From NCBI GenBank assembly GCA_036159515.1, contig JAYYEV010000043.1, positions 1-64,000 of the forward strand: DNA of 64,000 nucleotides, read 5' to 3'. The first letter of the stretch is position 1; the number at the start of each line of letters is the position of its first letter. The notes under the pieces were generated by a model. That model was given only the letters and a program-made list of their open reading frames with translations. It was not told the origin of the DNA and searched no databases. Position numbers and translations under genes: made by a program. This stretch comes from GCA-002727735 sp036159515. Lineage in GTDB: Bacteria > Bacteroidota > Bacteroidia > Flavobacteriales_D > Parvicellaceae. Below are positions 44,725 to 53,777 of this stretch, one piece after another.

Positions 44725-46110
44725 ATGACTCAAGAATACATAGAAAGTAACAAATCAAAATTTTTAGATGAATTGATGGAATTATTAACTATTCCATCGG
44801 TAAGTGCAGACCTTTCATTTAAAGATGATGTGTTAAAAGCAGCCACATTTTTATGTGATCAATTGACCCAAATTGGGGCAGATAACGTCCAATTATTTCC
44901 TACTGCAGGCCACCCCATTGTGTACGGAGAAAAAATAATCTCTAATGATGCTCCTACTGTTTTAGTTTATGGTCATTATGATGTTCAACCAGCAGATCCT
45001 TATGAGTTATGGGATTCAGAACCATTTAAACCCGAAATAAGAAAAACGAAAATACACCCAGATGGGGCTATTTTTGCGAGAGGCGCATGTGACGATAAAG
45101 GTCAGATGTTTATGCACTTAAAGGCCTTTGAAGCAATGTACAAAACAAACAATCTTAATTGTAACGTCAAATTCATGCTTGAGGGAGAAGAAGAAGTCGG
45201 TTCTGAAAATCTGGAAAAATTCGTAAGAGAATATAGGGAAATGCTTAAAGCAGATGTGGTATTAGTTTCAGATACAGGAATTATTAATAACCAAACCCCA
45301 TCCATATGTGTCGGATTAAGGGGGTTGAGTTATTTAGAAGTGGAAGTGACTGGTCCTAATCGAGATTTACATTCTGGTTTGTATGGAGGAGGTGTAGCAA
45401 ACCCTATAAATATCCTATCTTCTATGATTGCATCGTTGCATGACGAATCAGGAAAAATAAATATTCCAGAATTTTATAAAAATGTTTTAGTAGTCAGTGA
45501 TGAGGAGAGGCAAGAAATGTCAAAAGCACCTTTCAATTTAGATGATTATAAAAAAGATCTTGATGTGGATGAAGTTTTTGGTGAGATAGGATATTCAACC
45601 AATGAAAGAACATCTATTAGACCCTCTCTAGACGTAAATGGCATTTGGGGCGGATATATTGGAGAAGGTGCAAAAACTGTTCTTCCTTCAAAAGCATATG
45701 CAAAAATATCTATGCGTTTAGTTCCAAACCAATCCTCCGAAGAAATTACTCGTCTTTTTGAACATCACTTTAAAAAAATTGCTCCCGCACATGTCAAAGT
45801 AAAGGTAACTCCTCATCATGGTGGAGAAGGGGTTGTAATCCCTACTAATTTTAAAGGTTATCAGGCCGCTAAAAAAGCCATGCATAAAACTTTTGGCGTT
45901 GACCCTATACCAGTTAGAAGTGGGGGTAGTATTCCTATTGTACCTATGTTTGAAGAGGTATTAGGTCTAAAGACAATCTTACTTGGTTTTGGTTTAGATT
46001 CTGACGTTATTCATTCTCCAAATGAACATTTTGGGTTGTTTAATTTCTATAAGGGCATAGAAACTATTCCATATTTTTATCAATATTTTGCTGAATTAAT
46101 GAAAGAGTAA
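44725..46110 (+). CDS. M20 family dipeptidase
   Basis: A dinuclear zinc metallopeptidase of the CNDP/DapE-like M20 group, 461 residues, probably cytoplasmic. Metal-site motifs are VYGHYDVQPADP (His then Asp), ARGACDDKGQ with the bridging Asp, the catalytic Glu pair LEGEEEVGSENL, and a late IHSPNEHFG His. The lid domain (PNRDLHSGLYGGGVANP) is intact. It likely hydrolyses dipeptides. It is packed between asmA-like and lipoprotein genes with 1-bp gaps. Confidence 0.92.
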   Translation: MTQEYIESNKSKFLDELMELLTIPSVSADLSFKDDVLKAATFLCDQLTQIGADNVQLFPTAGHPIVYGEKIISNDAPTVLVYGHYDVQPADPYELWDSEPFKPEIRKTKIHPDGAIFARGACDDKGQMFMHLKAFEAMYKTNNLNCNVKFMLEGEEEVGSENLEKFVREYREMLKADVVLVSDTGIINNQTPSICVGLRGLSYLEVEVTGPNRDLHSGLYGGGVANPINILSSMIASLHDESGKINIPEFYKNVLVVSDEERQEMSKAPFNLDDYKKDLDVDEVFGEIGYSTNERTSIRPSLDVNGIWGGYIGEGAKTVLPSKAYAKISMRLVPNQSSEEITRLFEHHFKKIAPAHVKVKVTPHHGGEGVVIPTNFKGYQAAKKAMHKTFGVDPIPVRSGGSIPIVPMFEEVLGLKTILLGFGLDSDVIHSPNEHFGLFNFYKGIETIPYFYQYFAELMKE

Positions 46111-46111
46111 A

Positions 46112-46564
46112 ATGTTTAGAAAAATATTTTTTTCCATTATCATTTTTTCAATAGGATCTTGCATAACCTATCGCGATATAGAATTTATTGATGTTCATTC
46201 TATTTCATTTTCTAAAGAAAACGGATGCAGCCCCGTTTGTGCTGATTTAAAGGTATATAATCCCAATCAGTACCCTATTTTAATAAAAGATATTGATGTA
46301 GAAGCGCATTTAAATGATAAAAAAATTGGGAATGTGGTCAATGATAAAAAAATAAAATTGTTAAAACAGGATTCGATCGATATCCATTTAATCTTTCAAT
46401 CCGATGCACAACAAATTTTAACTTCTTTAGTTAACTCTTTAGGCTTCCTTCTAGGAAAATCTCAAAATTTATCCTTAAGTGGTTCTTTGAAAGCTCAGGT
46501 CTTTTTGTTCAAAAAGAAGATTGATATTACATATAAAACAGATTTTAAGGATTTGTCGTTTTAG
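46112..46564 (+). CDS. LEA-type-2-like lipoprotein
   Basis: A 150-residue lipoprotein with lipobox FSIGSC (Cys17). The mature part has a single beta domain of the LEA14/WHy type (ADLKVYNPNQYPILIKDID, KKIKLLKQDSIDIHLIFQS). LEA-2 domains are associated with membrane or desiccation stress. The role here is unknown. It starts 1 bp after the dipeptidase stop and is the last gene of the asmA-like run. Confidence 0.72.
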   Translation: MFRKIFFSIIIFSIGSCITYRDIEFIDVHSISFSKENGCSPVCADLKVYNPNQYPILIKDIDVEAHLNDKKIGNVVNDKKIKLLKQDSIDIHLIFQSDAQQILTSLVNSLGFLLGKSQNLSLSGSLKAQVFLFKKKIDITYKTDFKDLSF

Positions 46565-46565
46565 A

Positions 46566-46582
46566 ACGTAATTCAATTACGT
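46566..46582. promoter_or_regulatory. Perfect 17-bp palindrome upstream of the HIRAN-like gene pair
   Basis: ACGTAATT-C-AATTACGT has two perfect 8-bp arms around one base. It lies 1 bp past the lipoprotein stop and 41 bp before the ATG at 46624. The single-base centre suits a dimeric regulator site better than a hairpin. No dedicated regulator is visible beside it. Confidence 0.5.
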
Positions 46583-46623
46583 AGTAAGGTCATAATTTAG
46601 TTTTTGAATTTAAAAAAATTAAA

Positions 46624-46935
46624 ATGATACAGACTTCACTACCATTCAATGTAAATTACATCATATATGAAAAAGGGGATACAGCCTTTCTGTTAGAAGG
46701 CTTCATCAAGCTAAAGAAGAAAAAATATTTCACTACCATTCCAATTGAAATACTTCGTTTGAGCCGGATAATTGAAAAAAGTGAAGGTGCTGAAATCATG
46801 CAGTACATATGGAAGAGATTATACAGCTCTAATGACCCTGTGGTTGAAATTTCTCCAAATAAACATTTAAAAAGAATCATATGTCTCAATACGTGTGATT
46901 TGGGATTAACACATCATCAACTAAAAATTGCATAA
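46624..46935 (+). CDS. Hypothetical protein upstream of HIRAN-like gene
   Basis: No family recognised. A 103-residue, basic, soluble protein with no signal peptide (opening MIQTSLPFNVNYIIYEKGDT, ending GLTHHQLKIA). It contains one Lys run (KLKKKKYF). It sits one base before the ATG of the HIRAN-like gene, so both probably form an operon behind the palindrome. Codon use looks like its neighbours. It is real by operon packing, but the function is unknown. Confidence 0.6.
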   Translation: MIQTSLPFNVNYIIYEKGDTAFLLEGFIKLKKKKYFTTIPIEILRLSRIIEKSEGAEIMQYIWKRLYSSNDPVVEISPNKHLKRIICLNTCDLGLTHHQLKIA

Positions 46936-46936
46936 C

Positions 46937-47278
46937 ATGAAAACTTTAGCATTATCTACTACAGAAAACTTAGCATTACCTAAAATGGGTATTATGACTC
47001 AGATAACAGAACTATCTAGGCACGATTATATTTATGTAAAGCACTTGTTAAATGAAAACACCTCTTTACTAATTTCTGAAGACAAAAGCAGATTTTGGGA
47101 TGCAAATGCGTTAGCGGTTTTTTATAAGCATTTTAAAATAGGCTATTTAAATCCCTCAATTGCAAAGATGGTAAAAAGAATAATGGTCAAATACGGGGGC
47201 GTATCAGCCGAATTGAAACACAAATCTTCTAATAACTTACCGTTTGAGAGTGTAGACATCGTATTGAAAATCGGGTAG
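46937..47278 (+). CDS. Standalone HIRAN-like domain protein
   Basis: A 113-residue protein whose core matches the HIRAN pattern: SRFWDANALAVFYKHFKIGY followed by L-N-x(3)-AKMV. It compares with D-P-N-A-I-x-V-x-x-x-x-x-x-I-G-Y-L in HIRAN domains, which bind 3' single-stranded DNA ends in fork-remodelling helicases. No helicase domain is attached. The ATG at 46937 is preferred to a TTG three codons upstream that overlaps the preceding gene. It abuts the convergent EnvC-like gene. Assignment is by motif only. Confidence 0.68.
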   Translation: MKTLALSTTENLALPKMGIMTQITELSRHDYIYVKHLLNENTSLLISEDKSRFWDANALAVFYKHFKIGYLNPSIAKMVKRIMVKYGGVSAELKHKSSNNLPFESVDIVLKIG

Positions 47279-48481
47279 TTAACGACTAAGCCAAAATGCT
47301 GGATTTTCAGTATTCATCCCTTCACTTGATATTTTCCAAATTTCAAAGTGGGCTTCAGAGATTCCGTTGCTTTTTGGTAATAACTTCCCAATATTTTCTT
47401 TGGTGTTAATTTGGTCACCTTTTTGAACAAATACTTCTTGAAGGTTAGCGTATACACTCCTATATTCTCCATGGCTTATCATTACTACTTTTCCAGCCCC
47501 TGGAATGACCATAACGCTGGTTACTTTACCATCAAAGACAGCCCTTACTAATGCTTGTTTAGAAGTGGAAATATCAATACCATTATTATCTACTGTTGCT
47601 GTACTGACAACATGATGCTGGTGTTTTCCATACTTACTTGTGATTTCACCTCTGGCAACAGGCCAAGCTAATTTTCCTTTATTTTTTTTGAAATCTGCTG
47701 AGAGTGCTAGGCCTTCTGGGGTTAAGTTAAATTTGCTTTTAGTCTTCTTTTCAATGGCTTTTATTTCTTCTTCAATGGCTTTTTTAACCGCTTTGGCTAT
47801 TTCTTTTCTTTTTTGATTATTAATTTTTAATTCTTGAGTTAAACTTGATTCACTTATTTTTAAATCATTCAAATATTTTTCTTGGGCATTTTTATCATTT
47901 AAGTAATTATTTTTTTCACTATTCTTGATTTTAATCACACTTTCTTTTTGAGATAGTTCTACTCTTAAAAATTTCTTTTTTTCGATTAAAAGATGTTGAA
48001 TTTGTTTTATCCTTTCAACTTGTTTCTTTCTGAATTCTGCATAATGTTGAATGTATTTCATTCTATGAAAGGCTTCAGAAAATGTAGAGGCTGATATGAT
48101 ATATAAAAACTTATAACTAGGATTACGGTTTTTATATGCATAAACTAGCATGTTTTTATATTCTTGGACAAGCACATTACTGGTGTTTAATAAGGTGTTT
48201 ATTTGCCTGTTAATATCATTTATATTTTGATCTATCTTTCTTATTTGTGCATTGTAGTTACGTATCAATCTATCCCTGTAAGAAATCTGATTTCTAATGA
48301 TATTTAATTGACTAATAGTTAGTGCTTCATTTTTTTTTGTTTCATTTAACAGTGATTTTGTGTTCTCAATTTTCTTAATAAGAGCTCGTTCCTGTCTTTT
48401 TAATTGTTCACTTTTTTTTTGACTTATAAAATCAAAAGGAATAAGTATAATAATCAGTATAATTAATATATTATTTCTCAT
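47279..48481 (-). CDS. EnvC-like amidase activator (coiled coil plus degenerate M23)
   Basis: Likely activates cell-wall amidases at division. The 400-residue protein has a signal peptide, a coiled coil over residues 20-260 and a C-terminal LytM/M23 domain (WPVARGEITSKYG to HFEIWK). Zinc ligands are lost: the His of HxGxD is Asn (NNGIDIS), and the HxH is reduced to EAHFE. This resembles EnvC, which is non-catalytic. It overlaps the DUF4292 gene by 11 bp at the end of a crotonase-to-EnvC run. Confidence 0.88.
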   Translation of the reverse strand: MRNNILIILIIILIPFDFISQKKSEQLKRQERALIKKIENTKSLLNETKKNEALTISQLNIIRNQISYRDRLIRNYNAQIRKIDQNINDINRQINTLLNTSNVLVQEYKNMLVYAYKNRNPSYKFLYIISASTFSEAFHRMKYIQHYAEFRKKQVERIKQIQHLLIEKKKFLRVELSQKESVIKIKNSEKNNYLNDKNAQEKYLNDLKISESSLTQELKINNQKRKEIAKAVKKAIEEEIKAIEKKTKSKFNLTPEGLALSADFKKNKGKLAWPVARGEITSKYGKHQHHVVSTATVDNNGIDISTSKQALVRAVFDGKVTSVMVIPGAGKVVMISHGEYRSVYANLQEVFVQKGDQINTKENIGKLLPKSNGISEAHFEIWKISSEGMNTENPAFWLSR

Positions 48482-49310
48482 TGAGCTTTATTCTTTCGTA
48501 TTCGTTTGTAATTTTCAATTTGGGAAATTTTAGAGGACTATTGAATTTAATGGTCTTGTAATTTAATTCTAATATATACTGATTTGGCAAGAATTCTATT
48601 TTCAATTTTGTTGGAAAATATTCTGCTTCTTCAAAATGCCTATCACTATAGTAGATCTTTATTTCATTATTTATTTCTGGAAATAAAATAGATAATGAAT
48701 CACATTTGAAATATTTAGGATTGATCCAAGATTGATATATATATTCTGGATATTTTTTTGTTTTTTGAGATACAACACGACTTGTTTTGCGTTTTCGATG
48801 AGAAAAAAGATGGTATTTCCCTTTTTTATAGTTAGAACTGTTTTTTTCAGTCAATTCATTAATGTAAGCATTACCCAATAGGAAATTTTCAATTAATGGA
48901 TATGAAATGGATAGGTTATATTGTTTTTCAAAATCATCAAATGTGCCCGTAAAGTAAGTTTTAGATGGGTATTCAGATTGCACTTTGATACTATCTTTTT
49001 CAATAAATGCTCTGGCTATTTTTACGCCAAAACTGGTTGCATTAATCCAAATTAAGCTATCCCTTTTTATCCTAAAATTCAATGTGACCTCTAACTTTTC
49101 ATTTTCAAATTTGACATTAGTTTCACTTTTGAGTTTAATCCATTTAGCTTTACATTCATAATGCTTAATAGAGTCTACCAGCTTTTTAGTATTAATAATT
49201 TTTTTCTCTTTTTCACTTTCTATGGGTTTTATCGATTTGCAAGAAAAAATAAATCCACATACAGAAAACAGGAAGACAATATGATATTTACTCCATATAT
49301 TTTTTTTCAT
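48471..49310 (-). CDS. DUF4292 lipoprotein
   Basis: A 279-residue lipoprotein (lipobox CGFIFSC, Cys24) of the DUF4292 family, which has an LolA-like beta fold. Visible family blocks are DSLIWINATSFGVKIARAFI and NFLLGNAY. It could bind lipids or lipoproteins in the periplasm, but no function is established. The gene begins inside the TPR gene (23-bp overlap) and is followed by the EnvC-like gene, an order I recognise from other Flavobacteriales. Confidence 0.82.
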   Translation of the reverse strand: MKKNIWSKYHIVFLFSVCGFIFSCKSIKPIESEKEKKIINTKKLVDSIKHYECKAKWIKLKSETNVKFENEKLEVTLNFRIKRDSLIWINATSFGVKIARAFIEKDSIKVQSEYPSKTYFTGTFDDFEKQYNLSISYPLIENFLLGNAYINELTEKNSSNYKKGKYHLFSHRKRKTSRVVSQKTKKYPEYIYQSWINPKYFKCDSLSILFPEINNEIKIYYSDRHFEEAEYFPTKLKIEFLPNQYILELNYKTIKFNSPLKFPKLKITNEYERIKLNEK

Positions 49311-51003
49311 CTATTTTTTCTTTAATAAATGCGGATGCACTCCCAGCTTTTACTGCTTTTTTCCAAAATAATAATGCTTCCTCTTTTTTTCCAATTTGAA
49401 ATAAAACGTCACCATAATGTTCTAGAATATCCGCATCTTTTTCTTCGCTTTTAATTAGTGCTTTAAACAAAAGTTGTTCTGCTTCCTCATATTTTTTCAT
49501 TTTGAAAAGCACCCAACCATATGTATCAATAAACGTGTAAGATTCAGGTAAAAATTGTAGTGCTTTTAAAATTAGTTTTTCCGCTTTTTCAAGAGCCATA
49601 TTTTGTACAGCAAGATAATAGCTGAAATTATTGAGGAGAATTGGATTTTTTTCGTTCATCTCAAGAGATTTGTCAAAGTTGTAAAATGCATCCTTGAATT
49701 TTTCTTGTCCGTAAAATGCATCTCCAATTTGTTGATAGAATTCGCTTTCCAATAATTCATTATCAAATACCAATAGCTTACCTTTATTCAATACTTCTAA
49801 GGCATTTTCCCACTCTTTTTTTCTATTAAGTACAATTCCCTTTGCTAAGTAAGAAAATGGTTGGTTAGGATGAATGAGAATTGCTTTATCAGCATTTTTC
49901 AAAGCATCATTAAAATCCCCTCTTGATAGGTTATTAGTAATGAGTTGAGTCCACAGTTCATAAGGAAGTGGATTAATTTCAAGAGCTTTACTTAGTAACA
50001 TACAAGCTTCATCCTCTTTAGTTTGAATAAATTTAATTTCACTCAGTAAAACCAATACCTCATGATCTTTGGGATAAGCTTTTAAATACTTGTCAAATAA
50101 GTGCTCTACTTGACTGACTGAATAGGGTATAGACTTGTCATACGTAATCTGGAATAACATTTCTCTTTTTAAACTTTGATCAACTTCAATTGATGTTAAT
50201 ACCTTTTCTAAGGAATATAAACTCTTTAAGTATGCTCCTTTTTTCATGTAGTTTTGAAACATAGATAGTTGAACCAGTCCGTTAGAAGAATCAATTAACA
50301 TCATTTGATGAAGTAAAATTTCACTTTCTTCCTCCATTTTACATTCATCATAATATTCAGTCAATATCCCAATGGTTCTTAAATTATTGGGTTCGTGACG
50401 AATGAACTTTTCCAGCTCCTCAATGGCTTTCTTTTTCTTATTTAAGAAAGCATAAATTTGATGTTTTTGTAAAGAAAGATCTTCATTTAGTCCAATTACC
50501 TGTTCAATTTCATCCAATATTTTTAAAGACTTTTTGTACTGATTGTCCTGTAAATATGACTCTGTTAGAGCAAATAAATAATCTATTTTTTCAGGCTCTT
50601 TTTCAGATAGCCTTTCAAAAACTAAAGCACTTTTTTTGTGATCTTTTTGGTCTTGATAAAGGATGGCTAAATTTGCTAAATACCATTCATTTTCAGGCGA
50701 AAGATCAACTGCTTTTTCTGCTTGTAAAACAGCTTGATTTAAATTTCCATTTTTCTTACTTATTCCTGAAAGTTCAAAATAAGAGACAGCACTTTTTGGG
50801 TTTAATTTGATACACTTTTTAAAAAGAGAATCAGCTTCGTAAAGTTCATTTCCGATTTTAGCACCAATGGCTTGAATCAATACGTTTGTATACTGTTTTT
50901 CGTTAAATGTATTTGTGTTTTTTTGAGATAAATAATATGGTATGCTTATCCATCCAAATAATAAAATTACAATTAGATTATATTTTAAATTACCCAATAT
51001 CAC
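49288..51003 (-). CDS. Tetratricopeptide repeat protein
   Basis: A 571-residue TPR solenoid with an N-terminal signal-anchor (LIVILLFGWISIPYYL). At least ten TPR units are evident, for example AVSYFELSGISKKNGNLNQA, KDAFYNFDKSLEMNEKNPIL and DADILEHYGDVLFQIGKKEE. It is probably a protein-interaction scaffold on the outer face of the inner membrane or in the periplasm. It overlaps dut by 4 bp and the DUF4292 gene by 23 bp, implying coordinated expression with envelope genes. Confidence 0.88.
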   Translation of the reverse strand: MILGNLKYNLIVILLFGWISIPYYLSQKNTNTFNEKQYTNVLIQAIGAKIGNELYEADSLFKKCIKLNPKSAVSYFELSGISKKNGNLNQAVLQAEKAVDLSPENEWYLANLAILYQDQKDHKKSALVFERLSEKEPEKIDYLFALTESYLQDNQYKKSLKILDEIEQVIGLNEDLSLQKHQIYAFLNKKKKAIEELEKFIRHEPNNLRTIGILTEYYDECKMEEESEILLHQMMLIDSSNGLVQLSMFQNYMKKGAYLKSLYSLEKVLTSIEVDQSLKREMLFQITYDKSIPYSVSQVEHLFDKYLKAYPKDHEVLVLLSEIKFIQTKEDEACMLLSKALEINPLPYELWTQLITNNLSRGDFNDALKNADKAILIHPNQPFSYLAKGIVLNRKKEWENALEVLNKGKLLVFDNELLESEFYQQIGDAFYGQEKFKDAFYNFDKSLEMNEKNPILLNNFSYYLAVQNMALEKAEKLILKALQFLPESYTFIDTYGWVLFKMKKYEEAEQLLFKALIKSEEKDADILEHYGDVLFQIGKKEEALLFWKKAVKAGSASAFIKEKIDEKKYME

Positions 51004-51437
51004 TTCTTTCCTGTGCTACCAAAACCTCCTACACCTCTTTCACTACTTGCTAATGAATTTTGTTCAGTAAAATGGGGTAATTCGTGTTTGGCTAAAACCA
51101 TTTGTGCAATGCGTTCTCCAGATAAAATCTCAAAAGGTTCATTTGATAAATTAACCAACAAAACACCAATTTCCCCTCTGTAGTCGGAGTCTATAGTCCC
51201 TGGGCTATTTAATACAGTAATGCCATTTTTATAAGCTAATCCACTTCTAGGTCTAATTTGAATTTCATACCCCAAAGGAATCTCTAGCTTTAGCCCTGTT
51301 GGTATTAGTTTCCTTTCCAAAGGTTTGAGTGTTATTGGACTAGATATAAATGCTCTCACATCAACACCTGCTGATCCTTTAGTAGCTATAGCTGGGGTGT
51401 CGTTATTAGATTCATTTATTATTTTTACTTCAATCAT
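51000..51437 (-). CDS. dut: dUTP diphosphatase
   Basis: Hydrolyses dUTP to dUMP, keeping uracil out of DNA and feeding dTMP synthesis. At 145 residues it is family length. All five motifs are visible: SAGVDVRA, RPRSGLA, GTIDSDYRGEI with the catalytic Asp, GERIAQMV, and the C-terminal RGVGGFGSTG that closes over the active site. It sits 1 bp after the flippase gene. Confidence 0.97.
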   Translation of the reverse strand: MIEVKIINESNNDTPAIATKGSAGVDVRAFISSPITLKPLERKLIPTGLKLEIPLGYEIQIRPRSGLAYKNGITVLNSPGTIDSDYRGEIGVLLVNLSNEPFEILSGERIAQMVLAKHELPHFTEQNSLASSERGVGGFGSTGKK

Positions 51438-51438
51438 G

Positions 51439-52962
51439 TCAAATAGATTTTAACTTTAATTTTGGTCTCTCAATAATGAAAACCATAACCACATAGACGA
51501 CTAATAATAATCCATGGTATAGGTTTGTAAAAAGATCATATCCAATAGAGGGATTAAATTTTTCACTTACATAGTAGAGACCAAAACCAACACATATATA
51601 GGTACATATTTTTTTTAGATTGTAAGGTATGGGATAATACATTTGACCTAATACATAGCCAACCACCATCATAGTTCCATAACAGATTAAAGTTGCATAT
51701 GCAGATGCCACGTATCCGTATTTAGGGATAAACACCAAATTGATGGACAATGTAATAACAACCCCAATGAAAGAGATTAAAGCTCCAAATATAGTTTTGT
51801 CAGCTAATTTATACCACATAGACACATTGGTATATAGCCCTAAACAAATATTTGCAGCTAGTAATACAGGCACTACTTTGAGCCCAATCCAATATGACTC
51901 ATTAGGGATAAAATACTTAAATAAATGTAAATACAGTGTGATCACAAGGAAGATGAAAACTAGTGTGATCACAAAGTAGTTCATGACTTTTGATAAAGTT
52001 TCTTTTGATTTTTCGTTGGACTGGTCTCTAAAAAAAAATGGTTCGGAAGCATAGCGAAATGCTTGAATAAACATACTCACTATCATGGTGATTTTATAGT
52101 TTGCCCCGTAAATTCCATTTGCAGATTGGGCCTTTATCAGCGCTTGACTAGATGTGATTTCTGGAATTTCAGTTAAATATTGACGATATAAAAGTTCTTT
52201 TAACATAGCTCTATCAAGTGTTTCATTTACTACGTAAGCCAATCCAACTAAAAGCATGGGATATGCATATTTGAGCATTTCCTTAATGATGCTAAAATCG
52301 AATCCACCTCTAAAATTCATTTCAGGGAGTAGAACTATAAATTTCACCAAGCTCGCAATTAGATTAGATATAAACACATAGCCTACTCCAACTTGAGGTT
52401 CATAAAATTGGTTTACTATCCAGTTTGAGTTACCACTGTCATACATTTGTTTACAATAAACAAGGAAAAATAGATTTAATCCGATATTTATTCCCACGTT
52501 TAAAAAGTTGACAAGTGCAAATTTTTTGGCTTTTTCTTTTAGCCTTAGATTGGCTAGTGGTATGGCAGATATCGCATCAATTCCTACAATTAGACTAAAC
52601 CAAATAATGTATTCAGCGTGGTCAGGATATTTAAGTAGAACAGCAATGTCATTAGAAAAAAGACTTGCCAATAAAATGAAAATGGAAGATGTCGTAGTAA
52701 TAGAAAAGAGCGTATTACTGTAAATAGATTTTTTTTTATCTGGTTTACTGGTTGAAAATCGAAATAAAGCGGTTTCCATTCCATATGTGAGAAAGACCAC
52801 TAAAAATGCTACATAAGCATACATTTCGGTAATAATTCCATATTGTTCGTTTGAATAAATATGAACGTAGAAAGGGGTAAGTAAGTAGTTTAGAAATCTT
52901 CCAATGATACTACTTGATCCATAAATGGCAGTTTGACCGATTAACTTTTTGAGTGCACTCAA
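51439..52962 (-). CDS. Lipopolysaccharide/oligosaccharide flippase (MOP superfamily)
   Basis: A polytopic inner-membrane protein of 507 residues with 12 to 14 hydrophobic helices. The N-terminal family pattern (IYGSSSIIGRFLNYLLTPFY) is that of Wzx-like polysaccharide exporters. A conserved loop reads KITMIVSMFIQAFRYASEPF, typical of the Bacteroidota flippase group. It probably moves lipid-linked glycans to the periplasmic leaflet; the glycan is unknown. It overlaps the crotonase gene by 4 bp. Confidence 0.85.
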   Translation of the reverse strand: MSALKKLIGQTAIYGSSSIIGRFLNYLLTPFYVHIYSNEQYGIITEMYAYVAFLVVFLTYGMETALFRFSTSKPDKKKSIYSNTLFSITTTSSIFILLASLFSNDIAVLLKYPDHAEYIIWFSLIVGIDAISAIPLANLRLKEKAKKFALVNFLNVGINIGLNLFFLVYCKQMYDSGNSNWIVNQFYEPQVGVGYVFISNLIASLVKFIVLLPEMNFRGGFDFSIIKEMLKYAYPMLLVGLAYVVNETLDRAMLKELLYRQYLTEIPEITSSQALIKAQSANGIYGANYKITMIVSMFIQAFRYASEPFFFRDQSNEKSKETLSKVMNYFVITLVFIFLVITLYLHLFKYFIPNESYWIGLKVVPVLLAANICLGLYTNVSMWYKLADKTIFGALISFIGVVITLSINLVFIPKYGYVASAYATLICYGTMMVVGYVLGQMYYPIPYNLKKICTYICVGFGLYYVSEKFNPSIGYDLFTNLYHGLLLVVYVVMVFIIERPKLKLKSI

Positions 52963-53726
52963 AAATTATGTTTTCTTTTTTCCATAAAAGCAGTGGTACC
53001 TTCCACAAAATCGTCACTACCAAAACAATTTCCAAACTCATTAATTTCTTTTTCAAAACCATTTACTTCATGATTATATCCCGCATTAACCGATTTTAAA
53101 GCGGCCGTGATGGCATTAGGTGAGTTGTTAGAAATAGATTTTATAATCTCTACAGCTTTTGGAAGTAATTCATCTAAAGTAACAACGTAATTTACCAACT
53201 TATATTGCAAGGCTTCTTTGGCGTTAATCATTTTTGCAGTTGTAATAAGTTCTACGGCTTTACCTTTACCAATTAACTGAGGAAGACGCTGTGTCCCACC
53301 ATATCCAGGAATCACGCCCAAGCTTACTTCGGGTAGACCCATTTTTGAATTTTCAGATGCAATTCTCATATGGCAAGCCATAGCTAATTCTAACCCACCA
53401 CCAAGCGCAAAGCCATTCACAGCTGCAATAATAGGTTTAGGATAATATTCAATAAAATCAAATAGCTTTTCTTGTCCTGAACGAGCTAATTCTTTACCCT
53501 CTACTTTATTGAAATGCGCAAATTCTTTGATGTCTGCACCCGCAACAAATGCTTTATCACCAGAACCAGTAATAATTACACCTCTTACCTCCTTATTTCG
53601 TAAAAGTGCTGTAAGTGCACGATTTAACTCTTCAATGGTGCGTTTATTTAAGGCATTAAGTTGTTTTGGTCTATTAATGATAATTATGGCTGCACTGCCC
53701 TGAAATTCTACTAAAATATTTTCCAT
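52959..53726 (-). CDS. Enoyl-CoA hydratase/isomerase (crotonase)
   Basis: A cytoplasmic crotonase-fold enzyme, 255 residues. The oxyanion-hole blocks AFVAGADIKEF and NGFALGGGLELAMACHMRIA are intact. Two Glu residues in the hydratase catalytic positions are seen (GGGLELA and GLPEVSLGVIPGYGGTQRL). It probably hydrates enoyl-CoA in fatty-acid degradation or related routes. It is the first gene of the run leading to the flippase. A TAATTTTG box (-7 consensus) lies at 53747-53754. Confidence 0.92.
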   Translation of the reverse strand: MENILVEFQGSAAIIIINRPKQLNALNKRTIEELNRALTALLRNKEVRGVIITGSGDKAFVAGADIKEFAHFNKVEGKELARSGQEKLFDFIEYYPKPIIAAVNGFALGGGLELAMACHMRIASENSKMGLPEVSLGVIPGYGGTQRLPQLIGKGKAVELITTAKMINAKEALQYKLVNYVVTLDELLPKAVEIIKSISNNSPNAITAALKSVNAGYNHEVNGFEKEINEFGNCFGSDDFVEGTTAFMEKRKHNF

Positions 53727-53746
53727 TCTATTTGTATTACAGTCTT

Positions 53747-53754
53747 CAAAATTA
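53747..53754 (-). promoter_or_regulatory. Putative -7 box for the crotonase-to-EnvC run
   Basis: On the minus strand TAATTTTG is a perfect TAnnTTTG match 20 bp before the crotonase ATG. No TTG is seen at the usual distance, so the promoter is only partly supported. Confidence 0.35.
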
Positions 53755-53777
53755 AGTAAAATAAGCAGTCATCTATC

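Noticed and set aside
46566..46582. The palindrome as an intrinsic terminator of the lipoprotein gene
   Set aside because: The single-base centre leaves no loop without melting the inner pairs, the arms are AT-rich, and no T-tract follows. An operator is more likely.
46624..47278. Toxin-antitoxin pair
   Set aside because: Two small adjacent genes behind a palindrome resemble that layout, but neither has a recognised toxin or antitoxin DNA-binding fold, and the second looks HIRAN-like.
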